Shown piece after piece: positions 19,184 to 29,097 of a stretch of DNA of 64,000 nt. Location of the stretch: positions 1 to 64,000 of the forward strand of contig CAMDBI010000020.1 of assembly GCA_945889005.1 (NCBI GenBank). Direction: 5' to 3'. This stretch comes from Bacteroides fragilis. Its GTDB lineage: Bacteria; Bacteroidota; Bacteroidia; Bacteroidales; DTGW01. Positions within the stretch are counted from its first letter, which is position 1; every line of letters starts with the position of its first letter. The translations under genes and the position numbers were made by a program. The notes under the pieces are model-generated. The model was not told the origin of the DNA. It worked only from the letters and a program-made list of their open reading frames with translations, and did not search any database.

Positions 19184-20509
19184 CTATTTATTAATTAAGT
19201 TAAGGTTTTCATCAAGTGGTGTCATTTTAGGCATAATAATATGTAGCAACCCAAGAATTATTGGATACGATAAACCAGCAACCAAGAATGCCCAGAAAAA
19301 CCCTATTTCTGAAGCATCGTCTAAAACTGATCCTAAAATAAAAGTGAATACAATACTTGCCATTGCACCTACCATACCACCGATACCAGTTACAGAGGCT
19401 ACAGCTTTTTTAGGAAATACGTCAGATACAATTGTAAAAATATTTGCCATCCATGCCTGATGCCCTGCAGCACCCAATGCAATTAGGAATATCGCAACCC
19501 ACTTATTATCAGTAAAAGCTACGCCACACACAGGAAGAATTATTAAAGCGCAAATTAGCAAAGTTATTTTTCGGGCTTTATTAATTGTCCAACCCATACG
19601 TAAAAATTTTCCAGACAACCAACCTCCAAAAACGCTTCCCAAATCGGCAATTAGGTATATAACAAGAAATGGCAATCCCATATCTTTTATATTAAGTCCA
19701 AATTTTTCTGACAAGAAAATGGCTCCCCAAAATAAATAAAACCACCAAACAGCATCAGTTACTTTCGCCAATGAAAATGCCCATGTTTGTTTTTTGGGAA
19801 ATACCTTGCTCCATGAAATTTTTTCAGAACTCTCTACATCAGAGTCACTATCAATATATTCAAGTTCTTCTTTAGAAACTTTTGGGTGCTCTTCAGGTTT
19901 TTTATATGTACTTAACCATAAAAAAACCCAAATTGAACTAAGCGCTCCAGTAATTAAGAATGGGACTCTCCAATTCATTAAATCGCCGGATCCTCTTTCT
20001 CCTCCGGTCCAAAAAACAACCCAACCAATTACAAATGGAGCTGCAATTGCTCCAATACTTGTTGCCGCGTTAAAAATACCTGTAGCAAATGCCCTATCTT
20101 TTTTGGGAAACCATTCAGCTGTAGTTTTAATTGCAGCCGGAAAGTTACCAGCCTCACCAAAACCTAACCCGAATCGTGCTATTAAAAAACCAATAAAGCT
20201 ATACCCTTTACCAATAGCTGCATGAAGCATTCCAAAAGTACTCCATAATCCGATAGCTAAAACATAGCCTTTTTTTGTACCAATTTTATCGATTATACCA
20301 CCCATAGTCAGAAGCCCAATGGCATAAGCTATCTGAAAAGATATTAAGATATATGAATAGTCCATTTTTGTCCAACCAAACCATTCGATTAAATCTGGCG
20401 ACAAAATTCCCATTAAGCTCCTGTCGAAATAGTTTATTGTTGTTGCCAACATTAAAAGTGCTAATATCCTATAACGATAATTTCCCTTTACTGATTTAAT
20501 AGTGCTCAT
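19184..20509 (-). CDS. exuT: MFS hexuronate transporter, ExuT-like
   Basis: ATTINYFDRSLMGILSPDLIEWFGWTKMDYSYILISFQIAYAIG; multiple TM helices; adjacent to uxaC. Confidence 0.85.
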   Translation of the reverse strand: MSTIKSVKGNYRYRILALLMLATTINYFDRSLMGILSPDLIEWFGWTKMDYSYILISFQIAYAIGLLTMGGIIDKIGTKKGYVLAIGLWSTFGMLHAAIGKGYSFIGFLIARFGLGFGEAGNFPAAIKTTAEWFPKKDRAFATGIFNAATSIGAIAAPFVIGWVVFWTGGERGSGDLMNWRVPFLITGALSSIWVFLWLSTYKKPEEHPKVSKEELEYIDSDSDVESSEKISWSKVFPKKQTWAFSLAKVTDAVWWFYLFWGAIFLSEKFGLNIKDMGLPFLVIYLIADLGSVFGGWLSGKFLRMGWTINKARKITLLICALIILPVCGVAFTDNKWVAIFLIALGAAGHQAWMANIFTIVSDVFPKKAVASVTGIGGMVGAMASIVFTFILGSVLDDASEIGFFWAFLVAGLSYPIILGLLHIIMPKMTPLDENLNLINK

Positions 20510-20534
20510 AATTTATAATTAAGTTCTAAATTTC

Positions 20535-22001
20535 CTATACATTATATGTTGATGATGCTGTATTTCCGCCCTGACCTGTCCAATTAGTATGAAAAAACTC
20601 TCCTCTTGGTTTATCAATTCGTTCGTAGGTATGAGCACCAAAATAATCTCTTTGTGCTTGAAGTAAGTTGGCCGGAAGGCGATCGTTTCTGTAACCATCG
20701 AAATAATTTAATGCCGAAGCAAAAGCTGGAACCGATATTCCGTTCGTCATTGCCGTTGTTACAACTTTACGCCACGATTTTTGAGCCTGCTCAACTTTTT
20801 GTTTGAAAAATGGATCCAAAAGTAGGTTCGAAATATCTACATTATTAATGAATGCATCTTTAATTTTTCCCAAAAAGGCAGATCTGATAATGCAACCACC
20901 ACGCCACATAAGAGCTATACTTCCATAGTTTAAGTTCCATCCATATTCCTTGGCAGCCTCTCTCAATAACACAAAACCCTGTGCATATGAAATAATCTTA
21001 GAAGCGTACAATGCCTGACGAATATCTTCAATAAATTCTTCTTTATTTCCTTCGAAATTGATTTCGGGCCCTGAAATATTTTTAGCTGCTTCAACCCGTT
21101 CTTGTTTTTGAGACGAAAGGCACCTGGCAAAAACAGCTTCGCCGATTAATGTTAAAGGTACCCCGAGGTCAAGCGCTGTAACTCCTATCCATTTACCTGT
21201 GCCCTTCTGACCAGCAGTATCAAGGATTTTCTCGACCAAAGGTTCGTTATCTTCTTTATAAGCTAGTATTTCACCAGTAATTTTAATAAGGTAACTCTTT
21301 AATTCGCCATTGTCCCAATTCTTAAAAATTTCACTCATTTTATCACTGCTCAGGCCCAGCAGTTGTTTCATTATCTGGTACGATTCGCAAATCAATTGCA
21401 TATCGCCGTACTCAATGCCATTGTGAACCATTTTTACAAAGTGGCCTGCGCCGTTTTCTCCTACCCAGTCGCAACAAACCTCTCCGTCTTCTGTTTTTGC
21501 TGCAATAGCTTGAAAAACCGGTTTCACTTCCGACCAGGCTTTTATTGATCCACCAGGCATAATTGAAGGGCCGTTCAATGCTCCTTCTTCACCACCTGAC
21601 ACTCCGGCACCAATAAAAAGCATCCCTTTTGATTCAACCAATTCTGTTCTACGCGATGAGTCTGGAAAGTATGTATTACCACCATCAATAATAATATCAC
21701 CTTTATCAAGAAGAGGCAATAACTGATCAATTAACTGGTCAACAGGTTTACCTGCCTTGACCATCATCATTATTTTTCTTGGCCTTTCAAGGCTCATTAC
21801 AAATTCCTTAAGATTTGAGGTGCCATAAAAATTTTTATTCTTGCCTCGGCCCAAAATAAATCTTTCTACAACCCCTTCTTCAACTCCAGGTACGTTTCGA
21901 TTATATACAGACACCTTAAATCCCTTACTTTCAATATTTAGCGCAAGGTTTTCACCCATTACTGCCAAACCAATCATTCCAAAATCTGAATATTGTCTCA
22001 T
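20535..22001 (-). CDS. gnd: 6-phosphogluconate dehydrogenase, decarboxylating
   Basis: GMIGLAVMGENLALNIESKGF; GGNTYFPDSSRR; GAGHFVKMVHNGIEYGDMQLICESY; GTGKWIGVTALDLGVPLTLIGEAVFAR. Confidence 0.97.
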   Translation of the reverse strand: MRQYSDFGMIGLAVMGENLALNIESKGFKVSVYNRNVPGVEEGVVERFILGRGKNKNFYGTSNLKEFVMSLERPRKIMMMVKAGKPVDQLIDQLLPLLDKGDIIIDGGNTYFPDSSRRTELVESKGMLFIGAGVSGGEEGALNGPSIMPGGSIKAWSEVKPVFQAIAAKTEDGEVCCDWVGENGAGHFVKMVHNGIEYGDMQLICESYQIMKQLLGLSSDKMSEIFKNWDNGELKSYLIKITGEILAYKEDNEPLVEKILDTAGQKGTGKWIGVTALDLGVPLTLIGEAVFARCLSSQKQERVEAAKNISGPEINFEGNKEEFIEDIRQALYASKIISYAQGFVLLREAAKEYGWNLNYGSIALMWRGGCIIRSAFLGKIKDAFINNVDISNLLLDPFFKQKVEQAQKSWRKVVTTAMTNGISVPAFASALNYFDGYRNDRLPANLLQAQRDYFGAHTYERIDKPRGEFFHTNWTGQGGNTASSTYNV

Positions 22002-22178
22002 TTTATTAAAAAAAAATTTTCTTGCAAAAATATATCACGTATTTCACTTGCTTTCATTTGTATTAAACTTAAAAAATGTTATCTAGCTGTCATATTTTAT
22101 TATTAAAGTAACATATGATATCCATTTAAAGAAATGTAAGATCGTGAAATTTGGTCCTTGAGTTTCTTTTTCAATATT

Positions 22179-23450
22179 TTAAACGAATTTATCTCTTGTG
22201 GCCCATAATCCGAGAGCCGGATTTGAGATATAATAAATTTCTTCGCCATTCGAAAGAATATTATAACCATCATTAAGATTTTCAATTGGGTATTTCTTCA
22301 TCATATCATTGAGGCTAGCGTAATTAAAATTCACTGCCTCAATTTCCTCTTTAGAAATATTTCCCGGGCAATATGTAATACTAAATCTACCTTCAGAACT
22401 TCCATGAATTAAGTGAGCAGCAGCTCCCAAATTATCCCTTAAATCTTTGTTCTCATTTGTTGCTTTTAAGGTTGCCGGAGTGCCATTGTACCCATATTTT
22501 CTTATCAGCGAATCAATTGTTGAGTCTTCTCCAAATTCTTTCAAACCAGGAGCAAGTATTATTAGTTCAGCATTATCAGCAAGTGCCATACGTGTACGGT
22601 ATATAGCTTTGTTTCCCAACCAAGTGCTTTTAAACTCTGAAGGATCCAGATAAACAACTGCCTTTTTAATTGGGCGGTCAAGCATGGTAAAATTTACCTT
22701 CAGCGACAAATCTGCAGCTTCGGTATATACATCCTCGCCACTACCAATATATAAACCACGGATAACCAGATTGCCCTCATTGTTCTTGCTCATAACGGTA
22801 TGCATATAAACAATAGGGAGGTGATTAGTAAAATTGGCAGAAGCGTAATTTAATACGCTACGCACAGGATTATCTGCTCTTCCCATAACTTTTTCCATGC
22901 CATACGCAGCACCTATAAAATGGCTTTTGTTAATACCTTCAGAACCACCGGTACCAACAAACAAATTTTTATTGTAGTTTGCCATACCCATTACTTCATG
23001 AGGAACTACCTGTCCAACAGATAAGATTAAATCATGGCCTCCACTGGCGATTAATTTATTAAGTTGTGCGGGCCACGAATAATCAATAGTTCCTTTGGTA
23101 ATTTCCTTAACCTTTTCACCCGGAATTTCACCAATAGTAATTACATCATTTCTCCAATCGTGAACTCTAAAAAGTTTTTGAGGAATTCCGGGAAACATAA
23201 TTTCTAATTCCTCTGCATTCATAGGAGCATGAGTTCCAAGTGCAGGCAGAATATCGGAGACTGCATTTCCGTAATACTCATATATATAAGTAGTTATTTC
23301 GCCTGCACGAGAATGAAAGCGGGTAAAATCGGGAGGAACAATTAATACTTTATTGCGTGGGCCTATTTTGTCTAAAGATTCCCAAACATATCTTTTTAAC
23401 TCCTCCGATTTTATTACAGTATCTTCGGATCCTTTCTTAAAATAATTCAT
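22179..23450 (-). CDS. LarA-family nickel-pincer-dependent racemase/epimerase (DUF2088); candidate mannonate/gluconate 2-epimerase
   Basis: VPPDFTRFHSR (D72/R75-type), GTHAPM (H108-type), VPHEVMGMANYNKNLFVGTGGSEGINKSHF, in which H-10-K-16-H spacing matches H174/K184/H200 of lactate racemase. Confidence 0.85.
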   Translation of the reverse strand: MNYFKKGSEDTVIKSEELKRYVWESLDKIGPRNKVLIVPPDFTRFHSRAGEITTYIYEYYGNAVSDILPALGTHAPMNAEELEIMFPGIPQKLFRVHDWRNDVITIGEIPGEKVKEITKGTIDYSWPAQLNKLIASGGHDLILSVGQVVPHEVMGMANYNKNLFVGTGGSEGINKSHFIGAAYGMEKVMGRADNPVRSVLNYASANFTNHLPIVYMHTVMSKNNEGNLVIRGLYIGSGEDVYTEAADLSLKVNFTMLDRPIKKAVVYLDPSEFKSTWLGNKAIYRTRMALADNAELIILAPGLKEFGEDSTIDSLIRKYGYNGTPATLKATNENKDLRDNLGAAAHLIHGSSEGRFSITYCPGNISKEEIEAVNFNYASLNDMMKKYPIENLNDGYNILSNGEEIYYISNPALGLWATRDKFV

Positions 23451-23471
23451 CTTGGTTGTTTTTTTAAGTAA

Positions 23472-23501
23472 CGGGCAGCACTTTATATATAATGCTGCCC
23501 G
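23472..23501. other. Intercistronic hairpin between the PfkB kinase and LarA-like genes
   Basis: CGGGCAGCA - 12 nt loop - TGCTGCCCG perfect 9-bp stem. Confidence 0.6.
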
Positions 23502-23581
23502 GCTTTTTTTCTAAAAGCAAAGTATCTAACTTTAGATTTTTAAAAACACTAATCTTTAATTCTTAGCGTTTTTAAAAATAA

Positions 23582-24661
23582 TTATCTTTTTACGCGAGCA
23601 TTACCTTCCCATATACTCCATACCATGTTCTCGTCAGCTGGTTGTGCATAATCGGTTAAGAAAGTTGTAGCCATAGCACCAGTTGCCCATCCAAATTGAA
23701 TCCACTTTTCAGGCTCCCATTGCTTTAGAATTCCATATAACATACCGCCAACAAAGCCATCGCCACCGCCGATACGATCAAGTACATGTATATCGCGTGG
23801 TTTAACAACATGCCATGTGTCGTTGTTAAGCATAATAGCTCCCCACATATGGTGATTAGCGTTTATAACCTGACGCAATGTTGTAGTGAAAACAGATGCG
23901 TTAGGAAAAGAACTTTTCACTAAGCCCATCATTTCTTTAAAGTTTTCAATTTTGCTATCGATATCTTTACCTCCAGCTTCGGGGCCCTTAATGCCTAGAC
24001 AAAGCTGAAAATCTTCTTCATTTCCGATTAAAATATCAGAAACTGAAGCTATTTCTGTAAAAATATCGCGTAGTTCTTTCTCACGGCCTTCCCAAAAAGT
24101 GGCACGGTAATTTAAGTCAAATGAGATAATCGTTCCGTGCTTTTTAGCAGCCCTGGCAATTTCTAGGCAAAACTTGCTTGATTGCTGCGAAAGTGCTCCA
24201 ATTAGACCTGATAAATGCACAATTTGCACACCCTCTTCGCCAAAAATGCGTTCCAAATCAAAATCCTTAACATCCAGGATTCTGCCTACTTCACCAGCAC
24301 GATCGTTATGTACACGTGGTCCGCGAGATCCATAACCACTGTCGGCAATATTAAACTGGTGCCTATAGCCCCATGGTCCTCCTTGTGCTACCTCAGGACC
24401 TTCGAAGTCCATGTGTCTGTATTTAAGGCTACTCTTTATAAACTGAGCAACCGGACTATCTTTAACAAAGGCAGTTAATACCTTTACCGGTAAGCCCAAG
24501 TACGATGAAACACTCGCAACATTTGTTTCAGCACTAGTTGCCTGTAATTTATACTCATCGCTACAATGTACTGGTTGTCCGTTTAAAGGAGTAAGTCTTA
24601 CACCCATGCTTGTAGGTACAATAAGCGAATACTTGAATTTGTCTTTTAGTTTAAGGCTCAT
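23582..24661 (-). CDS. PfkB-family sugar kinase (KdgK-like; candidate gluconate kinase)
   Basis: PfkB fold motifs: ISFDLNYRATFWEG, DILIGNEEDFQLCLG, DRIGGGDGFVGGMLYGIL (active-site Asp loop). Confidence 0.9.
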   Translation of the reverse strand: MSLKLKDKFKYSLIVPTSMGVRLTPLNGQPVHCSDEYKLQATSAETNVASVSSYLGLPVKVLTAFVKDSPVAQFIKSSLKYRHMDFEGPEVAQGGPWGYRHQFNIADSGYGSRGPRVHNDRAGEVGRILDVKDFDLERIFGEEGVQIVHLSGLIGALSQQSSKFCLEIARAAKKHGTIISFDLNYRATFWEGREKELRDIFTEIASVSDILIGNEEDFQLCLGIKGPEAGGKDIDSKIENFKEMMGLVKSSFPNASVFTTTLRQVINANHHMWGAIMLNNDTWHVVKPRDIHVLDRIGGGDGFVGGMLYGILKQWEPEKWIQFGWATGAMATTFLTDYAQPADENMVWSIWEGNARVKR

Positions 24662-24785
24662 ATTATTTACTTATATAAATTTATTATTTCACTTTTCTAT
24701 ACAATCTATTTAATCACTTAACATTCTGCTATTCTATAATATGCAATATTTTCGAAAAGCCTGTACTGTCTTTTTATTCAAAAAA

Positions 24786-25634
24786 TTACACACCACCGAA
24801 AGCACTAAATCCACCATCTACGGGTATGCAAATGCCTGTTACAAATTTCGAAACATCAGATAACAAATACAACACTGTACCTTGTAGTTCGTCTACTTCT
24901 CCATAGCGTCCCATTGGGGTATTTGATATAATTTTTCCACCTCTTTCTGTAGGCGCACCTGTTTTTTCATCTACAAGTAAAAACCTGTTTTGATTAGTTA
25001 AGAAAAATCCGGGAGCAATTGCATTAACTCTCACTCCTACTTCGGCCAAGTGTACAGCTAACCACTCGGTAAAATTATTTACTGCAGCTTTAGCGGCTGA
25101 ATAAGCCGGAATTTTAGTTAAAGGTTTAAAAGCATTCATTGATGAAATGTTCACAATAGCACCCTTTCTGTTCTTGAGCATGTCCAAAGAAAACACCATT
25201 GTAGGCAAAAGGGTTCCTTTAAAATTTAAATCGTAAACCCACTGAAAACCTTCCATTTGCAATCCGTAAAACGTTTTATCGAGTTTATCAATAACCGAAT
25301 CGTTTAGCTTTTCAACCTGTGTAGTCGCTTTGGGCGAATTGCCACCAGCACCATTAATCAGAAGCGATATTTCGCCTAATTCGGCATTAATTCTAGCCTT
25401 CGCTTCTTCAAGCGATTCTTTATCTAGAACATTTGCTTTATACCCTCTGGTAATTGTACCTGTTTTTTTTTCTATAGATGCAGCAATTGAAGCCGCCATC
25501 TCCTCATTAATATCAAGAATGGCGGTTTTTATACCTACTGAAGCTAAACCTTCGGCCAATGCAGCCCCTATTACACCTGCTCCACCTGTAATAACACATA
25601 CCTGATCTTTTAAATCGTCAAAACCTATTTTCAT
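24786..25634 (-). CDS. SDR-family D-mannonate oxidoreductase / gluconate-5-dehydrogenase-like (UxuB-type SDR)
   Basis: VITGGAGVIGAALAEGLA Rossmann motif, NISSMNAF...YSAAKAAV catalytic motif, NGAGGNSPKAT; likely start is MKIGFDDLK at 25634 rather than 25661. Confidence 0.85.
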   Translation of the reverse strand: MKIGFDDLKDQVCVITGGAGVIGAALAEGLASVGIKTAILDINEEMAASIAASIEKKTGTITRGYKANVLDKESLEEAKARINAELGEISLLINGAGGNSPKATTQVEKLNDSVIDKLDKTFYGLQMEGFQWVYDLNFKGTLLPTMVFSLDMLKNRKGAIVNISSMNAFKPLTKIPAYSAAKAAVNNFTEWLAVHLAEVGVRVNAIAPGFFLTNQNRFLLVDEKTGAPTERGGKIISNTPMGRYGEVDELQGTVLYLLSDVSKFVTGICIPVDGGFSAFGGV

Positions 25635-25644
25635 AATATTTCTA

Positions 25645-26709
25645 TTAGTTATAATAATCAATATTTTCTTTTAACATTATTTCAATTACACTGCTATTGT
25701 ATTTTTCTACCTTTTTTCCGGCTACTACGTGGTTAAACAAGCAATGAATACTTTTGTACCCTTGTTCTTCGGGCTTCTGATTAATCAGAAAATCTATGGT
25801 ACCAATTTTAAGGTGTTCCACATTCTGTTCAATCATATCGTAACCCAATAAAAAGAGTTTAGTATTCAGCTTGCTATTTTTCAACCAATCTGCAAGCAAG
25901 TATATTCTAGAGTTGGGAACAAATATTCCAGAAATTCCGGCCTGTTCGGTAATTTCATTATTAAATTCCTTTTCGGGCTGTCCCTTTTCATTTATATCAA
26001 TATTAATAGCCTCAATTTTATAATTACCGTTTTTTATATGCTGGAAATATTCAAGGAAACCAAGTTCCCTTTTGTACAATTGATTTGAAATAACTCCGCC
26101 ATTAGTTAATTTCAAAATAAGTAGTTTAGAGTTGCTTGGAATCGAATGATGAAAAAGCCTTGCCGAAACTACTCCGCTTTGAAAGGCATTTTGGCCAAAA
26201 TATGCTATATTTTCACTCCTATCCTGATCTATATCAATAAACACATAAGGAATCTTTTCTTTGTCGAGTTGTAACACGAATGTATATGCAGCTTCTTTAA
26301 ATACGGGAGCAAGCACTATACCTGAAGGATTAGCGGTTAAAGCTTGCATACACACTTTATTAAATTCCTTTTCACTTGATATTTCAAATGTAATGAATTC
26401 GACTTTAATATTAAAATCTTTAAGTTCGGCCGCCCCTTTTTTTATACCCTCCATTGGTTTGTACCAATAAGGAGCATTTTCATGGGCTGTTGGAATAACT
26501 GCAATAAAGTTATATATTTTCTTCGATGCCAAAGATTTTGCCAATAAGTTTGGGGTGAAACCCATTTGATCGATAATAGCCATTACATTGCGGCGAGTCT
26601 CATCTTTTACCTCACCACGATTATTTATAATACGATCAACAGTACCCATCGATGTTTGGGCCATATCGGCTATGTTTTTTATTGTTACTTTGGTTTTGGT
26701 TTTTAGCAT
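25645..26709 (-). CDS. LacI-family transcriptional regulator
   Basis: N-terminal HTH VTIKNIADMAQTSMGTVDRIINNRGEVKDETRRNVMAIIDQMGFTPN; sugar-binding-like effector domain; ORF track starts at 26730 (MRKRCNI), internal ATG at 26709 possible. Confidence 0.92.
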   Translation of the reverse strand: MLKTKTKVTIKNIADMAQTSMGTVDRIINNRGEVKDETRRNVMAIIDQMGFTPNLLAKSLASKKIYNFIAVIPTAHENAPYWYKPMEGIKKGAAELKDFNIKVEFITFEISSEKEFNKVCMQALTANPSGIVLAPVFKEAAYTFVLQLDKEKIPYVFIDIDQDRSENIAYFGQNAFQSGVVSARLFHHSIPSNSKLLILKLTNGGVISNQLYKRELGFLEYFQHIKNGNYKIEAINIDINEKGQPEKEFNNEITEQAGISGIFVPNSRIYLLADWLKNSKLNTKLFLLGYDMIEQNVEHLKIGTIDFLINQKPEEQGYKSIHCLFNHVVAGKKVEKYNSSVIEIMLKENIDYYN

Positions 26710-26907
26710 TATATTGCACCGTTTACGCACACGAAAAAAATTAAAAAAATATGGACTATTTTAAATTATATTGGTAATATTTTGCAATATATCCATATTA
26801 TTTTGTTATTTTTAGATAGTTCAAACCAATCTAATAAAGCCCAAATTTACACTTCAAGAATGATTCTTAATGTAAACATTGTAACCTAATATTTGCAAAT
26901 TTGTTCC

Positions 26908-26973
26908 ATATTTTAAACTCATGTTCCAATTTGGAACATGAGTTTAAAATATAAGCTTTAAAATAAAGCTTAT
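26908..26973. promoter_or_regulatory. Twin adjacent perfect palindromes upstream of the LacI-type regulator
   Basis: 22-bp arms ATATTTTAAACTCATGTTCCAA/TTGGAACATGAGTTTAAAATAT around one T (26908-26952), then ATAAGCTTTA-AAA-TAAAGCTTAT (26951-26973). Confidence 0.6.
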
Positions 26974-27220
26974 GATAGCACAATTTGATAATCTTTTATG
27001 CCAAATCATTTATAGGAATATACTCAAAAAAGATATTTTTATGGGCTTCTCTGACTGATATACACTCGTCTATTCTTTATATCTGACCACATGCTATTTA
27101 AATTGCAAGTATATTTTAGATTCATTAGACCACAAAGACTTTAATAGATTTTGGTTTATGCTACATAAATAAATATTTTATTAGTATTGCTAACAATCGT
27201 ATTTTATTATATAATCCAAA

Positions 27221-28993
27221 TTATAGCTTTATCAACTTTCCCTTTTGAATATTATTATCGGACTCAATAAAGTAAATATAAATACCACAATTCATCTCTA
27301 CACCATTAATATTTCTCGCATCCCATTCAATAACTTCATCGGCACTATCAAAAATATTAAAAAACAAAAGATTTCCTTGTATTGAATAAACAGACAATCG
27401 AATTTTTGAAGTTAATCTATTATTAATAGCAAAAGTTACTTTCGATTTAAAAGGGTTTGGATAAATACTAAAATTTGAGACCGAGGTTGAACTTATATCA
27501 CTTGTCATATTGGCAACCGTAATAGATATTTTTTTTTCAAAAAGAGTATCGGGATAATGATACGAAAAAACGTTAAAACTAATATTATATAAACCGGGTG
27601 TTAAAGCATTTGCCGGAACCTTGAAACTTATATCTATACCCTGCAATGGTTTAATAAGCATTTTTCTTAAAACCTTAAACTGAATATTACTTTTGGAAGA
27701 ATCCCCTTCTAATGTATATGTAACAGTAATTGAATCGCAAAAATTAGATTTGTTTAAAATAGAATAAATTCTGTTTAATTGTTCGTCTTTATTAATAACA
27801 ATATTTTCAGCACTATCATTAAATACGATATTTGAAGAATAGTCATTTGCTAAATAAGGCTTGTAATTAATAGCATACATTCCATCATTAATTCCTAAAA
27901 AAAGTGTATCGCCCAAAATTATTGGAGATGATTCACTTGCATTGTTTAAAAAAATTTGATTTATTATATTTCCATTTTTACAATTAATAAAATATAGTGC
28001 ACCAATATTATCTCTAAAAGGGTCTGTACTATTTATTACCAAAATACTATCGTTAATAATTTCTGGCTTTACAAAAAATATTCCCTTCACTTTTGTACTC
28101 CAAATAACTGCTCCATCAGATACATTTAAGCAGTGAATTTTGTTTGAATTTAAGGTTGTTCCGATGATTATTTTATCATTATAAAAAACTGGTGTTGATG
28201 GCATATAAGTATTTTCATCTGTAAATGTCCATCTTGGAACTCCTGTTTTTATATCTAATGGACTAAACAGATTGTTGTATCCCCCAATATATATAGAACT
28301 ATCCCTTATAATGACTTCCGAAACCAATGAGCCATCATATTTTGGAGAAGTTATTTTATGTATCCATTTTTCCGAAAAATCTAATAATGATATTGCATAA
28401 ACATTCGACCCATAATCGCCAAAATATATAATATTATCAAGAATTGCTGGTTTAGTTCTTATGTTGTAATCACTTGCCTTTGCATAAGAAGCTTTTATTG
28501 TATATTGAAAAATCAATTTTCCAGTAGATATTTCAACACCGTTTAAATTCCCCCACTCGTCACCATAAAAAGCAGTTTTATTATATATTAAAGGAGACGA
28601 GTGGTGATAGTTTGTAGTTTGTCCAGGAGTAGGCGTTTTACTTGAAGCAACATAGCTCCAAAGTAACTCACCTGTAAGCGCATTAAGTCCATATAATTTA
28701 TTGCCTGACTCAAAACAAACAATATCGTTATTTATTGCGGCAGTTGAGGTAATCATATAATCAGATTTAAAATGCCATATTTCACTACCTGTTTTAGCAT
28801 TAATGGCATAAAAAGTATTATCCATACTGCCACAAAATATTACCGAGTCTTTTAGTATCGGAGCATTGCAGTAAGCTCCCGAACTAAACTTCCAATACGT
28901 AAAATCTTTTGGTATTTGACAAAAACTAAAAAAAATAAAAACAACCAATAGACTTAAAGTAAAAAATGATTTTAAAAAAGTATTTGTTCTCAT
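27221..28993 (-). CDS. Secreted PQQ-type beta-propeller repeat protein with T9SS sorting tail
   Basis: Repeated FYAINAKTGSEIWHFKSDYM, LYGLNALTGELLWSYVAS, VYAISLLDFSEKWIHKI motifs; C-terminal IYPNPFKSKVTFAI...KGKLIKL. Confidence 0.85.
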   Translation of the reverse strand: MRTNTFLKSFFTLSLLVVFIFFSFCQIPKDFTYWKFSSGAYCNAPILKDSVIFCGSMDNTFYAINAKTGSEIWHFKSDYMITSTAAINNDIVCFESGNKLYGLNALTGELLWSYVASSKTPTPGQTTNYHHSSPLIYNKTAFYGDEWGNLNGVEISTGKLIFQYTIKASYAKASDYNIRTKPAILDNIIYFGDYGSNVYAISLLDFSEKWIHKITSPKYDGSLVSEVIIRDSSIYIGGYNNLFSPLDIKTGVPRWTFTDENTYMPSTPVFYNDKIIIGTTLNSNKIHCLNVSDGAVIWSTKVKGIFFVKPEIINDSILVINSTDPFRDNIGALYFINCKNGNIINQIFLNNASESSPIILGDTLFLGINDGMYAINYKPYLANDYSSNIVFNDSAENIVINKDEQLNRIYSILNKSNFCDSITVTYTLEGDSSKSNIQFKVLRKMLIKPLQGIDISFKVPANALTPGLYNISFNVFSYHYPDTLFEKKISITVANMTSDISSTSVSNFSIYPNPFKSKVTFAINNRLTSKIRLSVYSIQGNLLFFNIFDSADEVIEWDARNINGVEMNCGIYIYFIESDNNIQKGKLIKL

Positions 28994-29097
28994 AAAATAA
29001 TTTTTAAATTAATAATGAGACAAAATTACGCCTATGAGATGGTCAATATGTTCCAAATCATGAAATGAAACTTATTTTCTTGCAAAAAATTGATTAG

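Noticed and set aside
19794-20225. 143-aa plus-strand ORF
   Set aside because: Antisense to exuT; no domain signature; shadow ORF.
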